A stretch of DNA of 8,232 nt from Candidatus Zhuqueibacterota bacterium RBG_16_48_16 (GCA_001771235.1 METF01000029.1:8021-16252), one strand, 5' to 3'; positions 1 through 6,603 are shown, counted from the first letter of the stretch. Notes: generated from the sequence alone by a model not told the origin. Program-made: numbers and translations.

Positions 1-649
1 CTCTTTTATCGAACAGAAAAGATAATTTCAGCGCAGTTTCATCACCCTCAGGAACAGCGGGATTGGGGCGATATTTTTTATTATTTCCGAAAAGGCTGCC
101 GGCGAAATTGCTGTTCGTTCGCATCGACCGGTAGGTGAACTGTGAATATTCCAGTCGCAGCAGGTGCTGGCTGCCTACTTTTTTATCGGCAAAAACCCGC
201 CAGCCTTTTTTGCCAAAATAATCGCGGAAATCCTCGTGCAAAAATATCCCGGCCAGGGAATTCTCGATCTGCCCGACCATCCACTCATCGTTGCTAAAGG
301 TTTTGTCAAAGACGCTGCCCTTGATAATGAGCCGGTGCGCGCTGCCGAACCTCTTTTCCAAACCCGCTTCGTAGCGGGCCTGGCGGTTCTTCAGGCCGTA
401 GCCGGCGTCCGCAAACGAGGCCATCTGCCAGGAATCGACGAATTTAATGATCGTGCCGGCATGCGCAAAAAAACCCTCCACGCGATTATAATAGGATTTT
501 GACCAAAATTCAACGGTTTTGTATTGCGACAAGGGGTCATCGTCCAGCACAGCAAAACCGAATTGGGAAAACGAATTTTTACAGGGGAAAAAAGAGACAA
601 AAAGCATAACAAAAATGATAGCGTTATGCCTTTTGGTGAAATATCGCAT
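1..649 (-). CDS. Secreted, probable outer-membrane beta-barrel protein (N-terminal 216 residues, runs off the window)
   Basis: The frame is open from an ATG at 649 to the window edge with no stop, so only the N-terminus is seen. GGAGG at 655-659 lies 5 nt before the ATG and fixes the start. Residues 1-29 look like a signal peptide: a basic start (MRYFTKRH), a hydrophobic stretch IIFVMLFVSFF, then polar residues; a Cys at 23 could suggest a lipoprotein, but the flanking PCKN is not a good lipobox. The rest is rich in alternating aromatic and polar residues. It contains YYNRVEGFFAHAG (53-65), a long run of short strand-like segments, DYFGKKGWRVF (143-153) and TYRSMRTNSNF (172-182). From memory, the YNRVEG motif followed by a DYF..KGW segment recurs in large uncharacterised outer-membrane proteins of the FCB group (DUF5686 or surface-antigen-like), but I cannot confirm the family here. 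A role in the outer membrane is inference. It lies 173 nt downstream of the anti-sigma gene and may have its own promoter. Confidence 0.75.
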   Translation of the reverse strand, partial: MRYFTKRHNAIIFVMLFVSFFPCKNSFSQFGFAVLDDDPLSQYKTVEFWSKSYYNRVEGFFAHAGTIIKFVDSWQMASFADAGYGLKNRQARYEAGLEKRFGSAHRLIIKGSVFDKTFSNDEWMVGQIENSLAGIFLHEDFRDYFGKKGWRVFADKKVGSQHLLRLEYSQFTYRSMRTNSNFAGSLFGNNKKYRPNPAVPEGDETALKLSFLFDKR

Positions 650-700
650 GCCAACCTCCAGCCTGTGCCTCATGCATCCGGAAAAATCGTGATTATTCTG

Positions 701-804
701 CCCACGAAATACGCCAAACAAACAAAATGAAGAAAATAATACTAAAGGATTTATGGTTTTGGTGCTTTAATGATTTCTTTCGTCTATTTCGTGTGTTTAG
801 TGGG
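701..804. repeat. Imperfect inverted repeat in the spacer between two minus-strand genes
   Basis: The segment 701-727 (starting CCCACGAAATACGCC) matches the reverse complement of 778-804 (CCCACTAAACACACG) at 20 of 27 positions by hand alignment. Arms and spacer together fill most of the 173-nt gap between the anti-sigma gene and the next gene. In minus-strand RNA it could fold into an imperfect hairpin, but there is no clean GC-rich stem with a U-run, so it is not a convincing intrinsic terminator. The CACGAAA wording resembles dispersed intergenic repeats I have seen in other environmental bacteria. It could be the remains of a small mobile or palindromic repeat. Confidence 0.45.
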
Positions 805-822
805 CCGGGTAATTACGAAAGA

Positions 823-1239
823 CTATCTTAATTTCATAACCAGCGTCGTCACCGTTCCTTTTTCGGAAAACCGGAAGAGTACATCATCCATGAGCGCCTT
901 GACAATAAAAACCCCACGTCCGCTTTCTTTGAGTATATTTTCCGGCGCGGTGGGATTCTTGATATCCCTCGGATCGAAACCGGCACCCTCATCCGAGATG
1001 AGCACCTTGATATTCTTTTCATCGAGATAAAATTCTATCGTTACTTTTTTCGAGCTGTCCCTCCTGTTACCGTGAACAATGGCGTTGGCCACGACTTCCG
1101 TCACGGCAATCGCGAGATTATCGATGGCATTATCATTCAGGCCAGCCTGCTTTGCTATCTTTTCCGTCTTTTTCTCGACACGCTCGATATACTCCGGGTC
1201 GCTGGGAATGGACATCCTGTAGCTTGTGTCTTTCTTCAA
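823..1239 (-). CDS. RsbW-like anti-sigma factor / serine-protein kinase (GHKL ATPase domain)
   Basis: A 138-residue protein made of a single HATPase_c_2 domain of the RsbW/SpoIIAB type. The family binds a sigma factor and phosphorylates an anti-anti-sigma protein (STAS domain) on Ser, so that stress signals switch the sigma factor on. Visible motifs are the N-box EVVANAIVHGN (48-58, with Glu48, Asn52 and His56), the G1 box DEGAGFDP (83-90, Asp83 expected to contact adenine) and the G2 box SGRGVFIVKALMD (106-118). Length is normal for the family and no key motif is missing. The start is TTG, chosen because GAGG lies 6 nt upstream; an internal ATG at residue 9 lacks such a site. It begins 15 nt after the stop of the upstream barrel gene, so it is probably the last gene of the enolase operon. 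No sigma factor, STAS protein or PP2C phosphatase is in the window, so the target is unknown. Confidence 0.92.
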   Translation of the reverse strand: MKKDTSYRMSIPSDPEYIERVEKKTEKIAKQAGLNDNAIDNLAIAVTEVVANAIVHGNRRDSSKKVTIEFYLDEKNIKVLISDEGAGFDPRDIKNPTAPENILKESGRGVFIVKALMDDVLFRFSEKGTVTTLVMKLR

Positions 1240-1245
1240 AGGCCG

Positions 1246-1249
1246 CCTC
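1246..1249 (-). promoter_or_regulatory. Ribosome binding site that decides a TTG start (anti-sigma kinase)
   Basis: GAGG on the minus strand, 6 nt before the TTG at 1239-1237 and just after the TAA of the preceding gene at 1257-1255. It supports TTG over the internal ATG eight codons later. Confidence 0.6.
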
Positions 1250-1254
1250 GAGGT

Positions 1255-3144
1255 TTAGAAATACCAGCTCAATTTGACATCGATGTTGTTCAGGTAGTAA
1301 CGGTCTCGATCAGGCGATTCAACGGCTTGCCGTACGCTGTCCACTGTTATGTGCAATTTATTTGAAGGAAAATAATAAAAGCGAAGTGCAGGCCCGTAGC
1401 TGAGATACGTTGCAAACTTGTTCCTAAGCTCTATACCGTACTGGTCCGTACTATGCCTCCACTCTTCTCTCGAATAGACTGTAAATCCCGGCGATAAAAT
1501 CATTCTGGTCTGCCAGTTGTAATTCCACGAACACCTGAGCCAATAGCTTTTGCGGGTAACCAGTATGCGCTCCTTCCACTGTTCCCATGAAAGCTGGCCG
1601 TTCTCTTCAAGCTGCAAGCGATAATCGAGAGTAAGCGTCGTAGCTGTGCCAACGCTCCATTTTAGCGAATCATCCATGGCGAATTTACGGAAAATGAAGC
1701 TTTTTGTCAAAATCTTCGCATCCTCAAAATCATAATCCACATAATTTGCCAGTACTTCAAACGTTTGTTTTAATTGGAGCCGGTCACTGGGAGTAAACTC
1801 TAACGACGGACGGAGGCGGAATATTCGATTCCAGTTGTTATCCGCGCTTCTTTCGCCAAAAATATAGACAAGATGGTAAAGATTTACGCCGATGTCAACA
1901 TTGAGTTTCAGGGAGGGATGAAATCGATGAAAATAGACCAGCCGGCTGTTCATCCGCAGCTCATCGCGATCGTCGAAATTGTTGGTGTCCGGCGTGTCGT
2001 ATTGAAAACGGCCGACCGAAAAATAGGCATAGATCGAGTCGGCAGCACTCATTCCATAACCGACATTGGCCATCAGAGACAAACGGTTGCTGCGGTTGTC
2101 CGGGGTGACAAAGGCGGTGCGCCTTGAAAACGGTAAGCCGCTGTCGTCGATCTCTATATCATAGCGCTGCTCCTGGCTCCAATAGGACAGGGCCACGTTT
2201 CCTGATAATCGCTTTCTGTGCAACTCAAGACTGAGATCGTTGCTAATCCTGTGATCGTCCCTTTGGCGCTGCTTTTGTCCTTGTTGCGATGAAGATTCGA
2301 GCGTCACTTCCTTAAACTGAAGAACGCTGTGGGCCCTGATTCGTAGACCATTACTCACGGGGTAGATCAGTTGATTATCGATGCCGCGCACGTTTTCGCG
2401 TATGCTTTCAACATCAGCCAACGTCGAAATATAATTGTCACGACGGCGATAGGAATCAAAAATCTTCAAGGAATCCGTCGTGCCTTCGGGAAACGTTCTG
2501 TAAATCAAATAGCTCACATCGAGATCGCTGTTTTTTCGCCTGTCAAAATCATCCTGGCCCAAAACCAACTGAAGGTTATTATCGTATCCGCCAAAATCAA
2601 CATTCCTTGCGAGCAGGTCTATCGCAAAATTCGTTCCAAGATCGCTTTGCTGCAAACGGTTGTCCCATTTGGGGCCGAGATGGACTGACGTGGAAAAATT
2701 CGGCAGCGGCTGAAACCGGAGGCCAACATTGGCATCATGTGTTTGTATGTCGTTATTGAAACCGGACTGGTTGTCCTTGAACGCAACGGATGATAAAGCC
2801 GAATGCAGGCCCAGATGCGGCAGGAGCTGATAATTCAACAGCAGCGAAAAATTTTGATCGTCTTTCCACCTGTTACCTTCGGTCGTCAAACGCAACATGG
2901 AGGAACGAAAATTCTCCTGGAAAGAAACATCAAATCTTTTCGACACCGGTTGTTTTGTCTGAAACTGGTAATTCCAGACATAAGTATTGAATTCCTGGTG
3001 AAAACCGGCAGAGCTTAGATTGGATGGAATATGCGCGTAGGTCAGCCCGACATTCGCCTGTGCTCGCGATGGACTGTTACGCAAAAGAGCGAATGCCAAT
3101 GGAAGGAAAATAACCAACACTATTTTTGCTTTGATACCAGTCAC
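1255..3144 (-). CDS. Probable outer-membrane beta-barrel protein, uncharacterised (629 residues)
   Basis: I do not recognise a named family. Residues 1-29 form a Sec signal peptide: MTGIKAK, a hydrophobic core VLVIFLPLAFALL, then SPSRA-QA as a plausible cleavage site. The mature part has no long hydrophobic helix. It consists of many short alternating segments rich in Tyr, Phe, Asn, Asp and Arg, and ends in VKLSWYF, the aromatic C-terminus that the BAM complex recognises in barrel proteins. Export to the outer membrane is therefore well supported; the function is not. It could be a porin, a polysaccharide-export barrel or a structural barrel. The start is GTG, and GTGA overlaps the TGA stop of the upstream DUF502 gene by 4 nt, which suggests translational coupling; no strong Shine-Dalgarno is seen. 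The anti-sigma gene follows after 15 nt. Calling it a barrel is inference from composition, signal peptide and C-terminus. Confidence 0.85.
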   Translation of the reverse strand: MTGIKAKIVLVIFLPLAFALLRNSPSRAQANVGLTYAHIPSNLSSAGFHQEFNTYVWNYQFQTKQPVSKRFDVSFQENFRSSMLRLTTEGNRWKDDQNFSLLLNYQLLPHLGLHSALSSVAFKDNQSGFNNDIQTHDANVGLRFQPLPNFSTSVHLGPKWDNRLQQSDLGTNFAIDLLARNVDFGGYDNNLQLVLGQDDFDRRKNSDLDVSYLIYRTFPEGTTDSLKIFDSYRRRDNYISTLADVESIRENVRGIDNQLIYPVSNGLRIRAHSVLQFKEVTLESSSQQGQKQRQRDDHRISNDLSLELHRKRLSGNVALSYWSQEQRYDIEIDDSGLPFSRRTAFVTPDNRSNRLSLMANVGYGMSAADSIYAYFSVGRFQYDTPDTNNFDDRDELRMNSRLVYFHRFHPSLKLNVDIGVNLYHLVYIFGERSADNNWNRIFRLRPSLEFTPSDRLQLKQTFEVLANYVDYDFEDAKILTKSFIFRKFAMDDSLKWSVGTATTLTLDYRLQLEENGQLSWEQWKERILVTRKSYWLRCSWNYNWQTRMILSPGFTVYSREEWRHSTDQYGIELRNKFATYLSYGPALRFYYFPSNKLHITVDSVRQAVESPDRDRYYLNNIDVKLSWYF

Positions 3145-3803
3145 CCGGAATATGGGATTTTTAATCCTTGCGGTATTATAGTGCCACCGGAAATAATCAG
3201 CTTGAGAGCCTCTTCGACGGGTATGTCAAGAATGGTGACATCTTTTTTCGGCACAAAAAGCAAAAAGCCGGACGTCGGGTTTGGCGTTGTCGGCAGAAAA
3301 ATGCTGAAAGTGTCTTCGCTTATCGAATCCTGCACCCATCCTTTCGTATCCTGGGTGATAAAACCGATGGAATAAATCCCTTTTCTGGGATATTGAAACA
3401 AGGCCGTTTTTTTGAACACGTCGCTCTTGTCAGCCAGAAATGCCTGGCTTATTTGCTGGATTGTCGAATAGATCTGGCGCACGCCGGGGATGCGGCTGAC
3501 AAAGTAATCGCCAAAGGAGATGAACTTTTTGCCGAAATAATTCCTGGCAATAAAACCGACGATAACGATCAGAATCACCAGGGCCAACAAACCCAGGCCC
3601 GGAATATTGCGATGGGTTGTATCGATGTGAAGGGCTTTGATGATGGCCATCGTCACGTACTCGTTGAGCAAGCCATCGATACCGACGAAAAGCTGCCACA
3701 CGATATAAACGGTGAGCACCAGCGGAATGAGTACCAGTAAACCGGCGGCAAAATAACCGCGCAGCTTTTTGCCGAACGATGGGTTGTTCTTGTTACCATC
3801 CAT
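3141..3803 (-). CDS. DUF502 family inner-membrane protein
   Basis: A 220-residue protein matching the DUF502 family, whose biochemical role is unknown to me. A positively charged N-terminus (KKLRGYFAAG) leads into a first membrane segment at about 17-40, with a second at about 66-87. A soluble C-terminal half follows. Family-typical stretches are RIPGVRQIYSTIQQ (104-117), PTTPNPTSGFLLFVP (171-185) and SGGTIIP (205-211). Length is typical. The ATG lies 1 nt after the stop of the ftsB-like gene, with only a weak upstream purine site, so translation is probably coupled. Its stop overlaps the GTG of the barrel gene. DUF502 proteins are widespread in diderm bacteria; a role in envelope maintenance is a guess from context. 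Confidence 0.92.
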   Translation of the reverse strand: MDGNKNNPSFGKKLRGYFAAGLLVLIPLVLTVYIVWQLFVGIDGLLNEYVTMAIIKALHIDTTHRNIPGLGLLALVILIVIVGFIARNYFGKKFISFGDYFVSRIPGVRQIYSTIQQISQAFLADKSDVFKKTALFQYPRKGIYSIGFITQDTKGWVQDSISEDTFSIFLPTTPNPTSGFLLFVPKKDVTILDIPVEEALKLIISGGTIIPQGLKIPYSG

Positions 3804-3804
3804 A

Positions 3805-4143
3805 TTATTTGTCCGATTTTTCCTTCACCTTTATGATGATCTCGTCATCCTGACCCATCATATATTTTTCGCGGGCTTCCTTTTCTATCCTGGCCGGGTC
3901 TGTTTCAAGCCGGCTGCGCTCATTTAGAAGCCACGCCTGCCGCGCCTGCTCTTGCCGGATTTGTTCCTGCAAGCTCCTGCCCTCTTTCCACACCTTGTAC
4001 TGGGTGTAAATTCCGGAATCACCGGCGACAAAAATGTACAACAAAACCAGGCCGCCGATGATCCGCAGCCATCTCCTGGAAATCCTTATGTTAGACAGGA
4101 ACGCCTTGACAATTTTTATGCGTTTCGACCTTTTATGCCCCAT
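3805..4143 (-). CDS. ftsB: FtsB/DivIC-like septum formation initiator protein
   Basis: A 112-residue bitopic membrane protein with the order expected for FtsB/DivIC: a short, very basic cytoplasmic tail (1-23), one membrane helix at about 24-44, a periplasmic coiled coil at about 50-80 rich in Gln, Glu, Arg and Leu, and the closing motif DPARIEKEAREKYMMGQDD (82-100). That motif, a DP..IE..AR..Y.. pattern, is the family's hallmark. In the family, FtsB joins FtsL and FtsQ in the divisome and helps activate septal peptidoglycan synthesis by FtsWI. The start is the ATG at 4143 with a weak AGGA 7 nt upstream. It follows enolase after 47 nt, an arrangement found in many bacteria. The divergent N-terminus means DivIC is an equally good name. 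Confidence 0.88.
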   Translation of the reverse strand: MGHKRSKRIKIVKAFLSNIRISRRWLRIIGGLVLLYIFVAGDSGIYTQYKVWKEGRSLQEQIRQEQARQAWLLNERSRLETDPARIEKEAREKYMMGQDDEIIIKVKEKSDK

Positions 4144-4190
4144 TGTGACATCCTGTTCGAACAGTTTATGATGAGGTAATCAATCAAATA

Positions 4191-5474
4191 CTATTTTCTA
4201 ATAACAGCTAAACCAGCGAACCTGGCGACTTCGCCCAGGTATTCCTCGATCCGCAACAATTGATTGTACTTGCAAATCCGGTCGGTGCGGCAGACCGAAC
4301 CCGTTTTGATCTGACCGGCATTGGTTGCCACGACGATGTCAGCAATCATGTTATCTTCGGTTTCTCCAGATCTGTGGGACACGACCGCCGTATACCCAGC
4401 CGTTTTGGCCATTTCAATCGCATCCAGCGTCTCGGTCAGCGTTCCGATCTGGTTGACTTTGATCAACACGGAATTGGCGATTCCCTTTTCGATACCCTGT
4501 TTCAGCCTCTTGGTATTGGTCACGAAAATATCATCGCCCACGAGCTGAATTTTGCTGCCGAGCTTGTCGGTGATCTTTTTCCAACCATCCCAATCGTCTT
4601 CAGCCATGCCGTCTTCGATTGAGACGATCGGGTACTTGTTGACCAGGCCGACATAATAATCCACCATCTCTGCCGGTGTCAGCTTGCGGTTTTCGGAAGC
4701 GAGGATATACTGGTTCTCCTCTTTACTGAAAAACTCGCTTGCGGCCGGGTCCAGGGCGATGAAAACATTTTTGCCGGCTTTATAACCGGCTTTTTCAATG
4801 GCTTCCATGATAACCTGCAACGCTTCTTCATTGGACTTCAAATCAGGGGCGAAACCGCCTTCGTCGCCAACGGACGTATTCAGCCCCTTGCTTTTCAGCA
4901 CGGATTTCAACGTGTGGAAAATCTCCGCTCCCATTCGCAAGGCCTCGCGAAAACTGCCGGCCCCGGCGGGCATGACCATAAATTCCTGAAGGTCAACGTT
5001 ATTGTCGGCGTGGCTGCCGCCGTTGAGAATATTCATCATAGGAACGGGCAACGTTTTCGCATTCGTGCCGCCGATGTACTGGTAAAGCGGCAAACCGATA
5101 GCCTCCGCCGCCGCCTTGCAGGCAGCCAGGGAGACGCCCAGGATGGCATTGGCGCCCAGTTTTCCTTTATTGGCCGTGCCATCCAGCTCGATCATTATTT
5201 TATCTATAAGAACCTGATCCGAGGCATCCTCGCCAAGAATTTCCGGGGCAATCACATTATTGACATTCTCCACAGCTTTTAAAACGCCCTTGCCGAGATA
5301 TCGCGCTTTATCGCCATCGCGCAATTCCACCGCCTCGTGCTCGCCTGTGGATGCACCGGACGGCACAGCCGCTCGCCCGACAACACCGCAATCCAGCTCA
5401 ACATCAACCTCGATCGTCGGATTCCCTCTGGAATCCAAAATCTCGCGCGCCATTACTTCTACAATTGTCGTCAT
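4191..5474 (-). CDS. eno: Enolase (phosphopyruvate hydratase)
   Basis: A full-length 427-residue enolase, which converts 2-phosphoglycerate to phosphoenolpyruvate in glycolysis and back in gluconeogenesis, and in many bacteria is also a degradosome partner. The N-terminal domain carries AREILDSRGNPTIEV (9-23) and the mobile loop SGASTGEHEAVELRDGD (39-55). The barrel has SVGDEGGFAPD (201-211), SIEDGMAEDDW (285-295), GDDIFVTN (313-320), LIKVNQIGT (337-345), VVSHRSGETED (364-374) and IKTGS (389-393). By family alignment the Mg2+ ligands are Asp242, Glu287 and Asp314; the catalytic pair is Glu205 and Lys339; His155, Glu164, His367, Arg368, Ser369 and Lys390 are also present. Nothing essential is missing. 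One small oddity is VCRTDRICKYNQ (394-405), with two Cys where Ser/Ala and Ala are usual. GGAGG at 5479-5483 lies 4 nt before the ATG. It is the first gene of the probable five-gene operon. Confidence 0.99.
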   Translation of the reverse strand: MTTIVEVMAREILDSRGNPTIEVDVELDCGVVGRAAVPSGASTGEHEAVELRDGDKARYLGKGVLKAVENVNNVIAPEILGEDASDQVLIDKIMIELDGTANKGKLGANAILGVSLAACKAAAEAIGLPLYQYIGGTNAKTLPVPMMNILNGGSHADNNVDLQEFMVMPAGAGSFREALRMGAEIFHTLKSVLKSKGLNTSVGDEGGFAPDLKSNEEALQVIMEAIEKAGYKAGKNVFIALDPAASEFFSKEENQYILASENRKLTPAEMVDYYVGLVNKYPIVSIEDGMAEDDWDGWKKITDKLGSKIQLVGDDIFVTNTKRLKQGIEKGIANSVLIKVNQIGTLTETLDAIEMAKTAGYTAVVSHRSGETEDNMIADIVVATNAGQIKTGSVCRTDRICKYNQLLRIEEYLGEVARFAGLAVIRK

Positions 5475-5601
5475 CGTTCCTCCAATTCATTAATGTTGAT
5501 ATATACGCTTTTCATTTAACATTCATTCCCGGAGTATCGACCTTGATGGCCTTGCGGCATTTCATCAATAGAATGGAACAGGTGAATGTTTGAATGGCAC
5601 G

Positions 5602-5630
5602 AATATAATGATATAAAATGAATTCCACAA
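5602..5630 (-). promoter_or_regulatory. Candidate sigma-70-type promoter for the eno operon
   Basis: On the minus strand, TTGTGG (5630-5625) is followed after exactly 17 nt by TATATT (5607-5602). Transcription would begin near 5595 and leave a leader of about 120 nt before enolase. The hexamers are only partial matches to the consensus and the region is AT-rich, so a chance match is possible. Confidence 0.35.
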
Positions 5631-5670
5631 GATTATGATACGCTAAGCAGCAAAACCTCACTTAAAGGCT

Positions 5671-5703
5671 ATTGGGAGTCCGACTCTACGTCGGGCAGCC
5701 AAT
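5671..5703. other. Stem-loop with a 14-position arm
   Basis: ATTGG, GA, GTCCGAC, a TCTAC loop, then GTCGGGC, AG, CCAAT. The two arms pair over 14 positions with two central mismatches and one G-T pair. On the plus strand a run of eight T begins at 5714, 11 nt after the stem. That is too far for a standard intrinsic terminator, and no plus-strand gene lies upstream. On the minus strand it would sit upstream of the candidate eno promoter. Its function is unknown. Confidence 0.4.
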
Positions 5704-5787
5704 TTTCACACACTTTTTTTTCAAATTTTTCGTGACCTGGTGCCTTCGCGGCCATAATTTATGAATTGATCAGGTGGAGATGAAAAA

Positions 5788-5826
5788 GTGAAAATGCTGT
5801 AAAATGCGTGTCGTAAAATGCGTGAC
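5788..5826 (+). repeat. Iteron-like direct repeats (AAAATGC core)
   Basis: A 14-nt unit GTAAAATGCGTG(TC/AC) is present twice in tandem (5799-5812 and 5813-5826), preceded by a related partial copy GTGAAAATGCT at 5788-5798. The core AAAATGC starts at 5791, 5801 and 5815. The last copy leads into the hairpin at 5820-5839. Confidence 0.6.
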
Positions 5827-5839
5827 AGGGTCGTCACGC
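5820..5839. other. Short perfect hairpin next to the AAAATGC repeats
   Basis: GCGTGAC (5820-5826), loop AGGGTC, GTCACGC (5833-5839): 7 perfect base pairs. It overlaps the last AAAATGC repeat. There is no adjacent T-run on either strand, so it is more likely a protein-binding palindrome or chance than a terminator. Confidence 0.45.
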
Positions 5840-5995
5840 CCGGTTTGTCGTTTTTGCCACAGGCCGTTGTTCAATCCCGATTTTCCGGCTAAAAACATCC
5901 CCCATCCGCTTCCCAATGATGGACTCTAATAGCCATAGCCCACAATATCTTGACATTGAGTTCCTGGGGACAACTAATGATGGAAGAACGAAAAG

Positions 5996-6309
5996 TTATC
6001 CACAACCGTTTATGTCCTTATTTTAAACACACCCTTTCAAACCGATACATCTATGGGACATTTTAGGCCAAAAAACATCTATTCATGCGGCGCCATTAAT
6101 TTTGCACATTAAAATCGCAATTTCTTGCGGGCATTAGATGTAAAAAATCAATGCCTTATCCTATTACAAGAAAACATAAACTTAACGAAAGGACGGATGT
6201 ATTTCCCCCAAAAAAACCGGCCTATGACCGGGTGGCGGCGCTCAACATCATGCAAAAACCTGAAAAAAGATTTTTTGTTTTTGCACAAGTTATCCACATG
6301 TTGCGCACA
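5996..6309 (+). other. Cluster of DnaA-box-like sites; candidate replication origin or DnaA-binding region
   Basis: Exact TTATCCACA (the strong bacterial DnaA box) occurs at 5996-6004 and 6290-6298. TTTTGCACA, which fits the relaxed pattern TTWTNCACA, occurs at 6100-6108 and 6279-6287. A weaker relative, TTGCGCACA, is at 6301-6309. The last three start at 6279, 6290 and 6301, exactly 11 bp apart, so they lie on one face of the helix. All are in the same orientation. One-mismatch sites are also seen at 5853-5861 and 6023-6031. AT-rich tracts lie between the boxes, for example 6097-6190 and 6253-6285. No dnaA, dnaN, parA or gidA is in the window, so origin function rests only on these sites. 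Confidence 0.5.
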
Positions 6310-6430
6310 ACACAGGTAACGGCTTGTGAATACAATTATGAAAGTATTCTAACAGTAATCTGAAAATCCCAAGACAGACAAGCCAGAACCAAAAAGTTGA
6401 TCGTTATTTATGGCAGATGACTAAAGTTCT

Positions 6431-6470
6431 AACGCGGAGATCGCAGAGGCAGCCGAGGGTCGCAGAGAAA
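6431..6470. repeat. Fragment of a GCAGAG-type dispersed intergenic repeat
   Basis: AACGCGGAGA is followed by TCGCAGAG at 6441-6448 and again at 6460-6467. From memory, strings such as AACGCGGAGACGCAGAG recur between genes in many environmental bacteria. Only one degenerate block is seen here. Confidence 0.4.
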
Positions 6471-6517
6471 GTAGTTCGATTCTCGTTGATAACCTGGACC
6501 GTAACGGAACTTTTTAT

Positions 6518-6538
6518 GTCAATTCCTTAAGGAATGAC
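6518..6538. repeat. Palindromic repeat, ATTCCTTAAGGAAT type
   Basis: A perfect 14-nt palindrome ATTCCTTAAGGAAT (6522-6535) with GTCA on the left and GAC on the right. It shares its design with the arms of the element at 6604-6735, as if another end of the same repeat family. Confidence 0.5.
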
Positions 6539-6603
6539 GTATGGGGTGCGGATGCCTCGTTGAAGCCCGAATACCATCTACCGTGTCCGCAATTCAGCGT
6601 GAC

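Noticed and set aside
391..654. Open minus-strand frame of 87 codons at the left end
   Set aside because: It overlaps the signal-peptide gene in another frame. The frame starting at 649 has GGAGG, a signal peptide and stays open to the edge, whereas this one stops and has an unprotein-like composition.
3168..3740. Plus-strand frame of 190 codons
   Set aside because: It lies wholly antisense to the DUF502 gene, which has clear family motifs. It has no recognisable domain or good ribosome binding site.
6125..6363. Two overlapping plus-strand frames of 64 and 70 codons
   Set aside because: They lie in the DnaA-box region, have low-complexity Lys-rich translations and no convincing start signal.
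6471..6495. Possible tRNA T-loop (GTTCGATTC)
   Set aside because: The flanking five bases do not pair to form a T-stem and no acceptor, D or anticodon arm can be built upstream.
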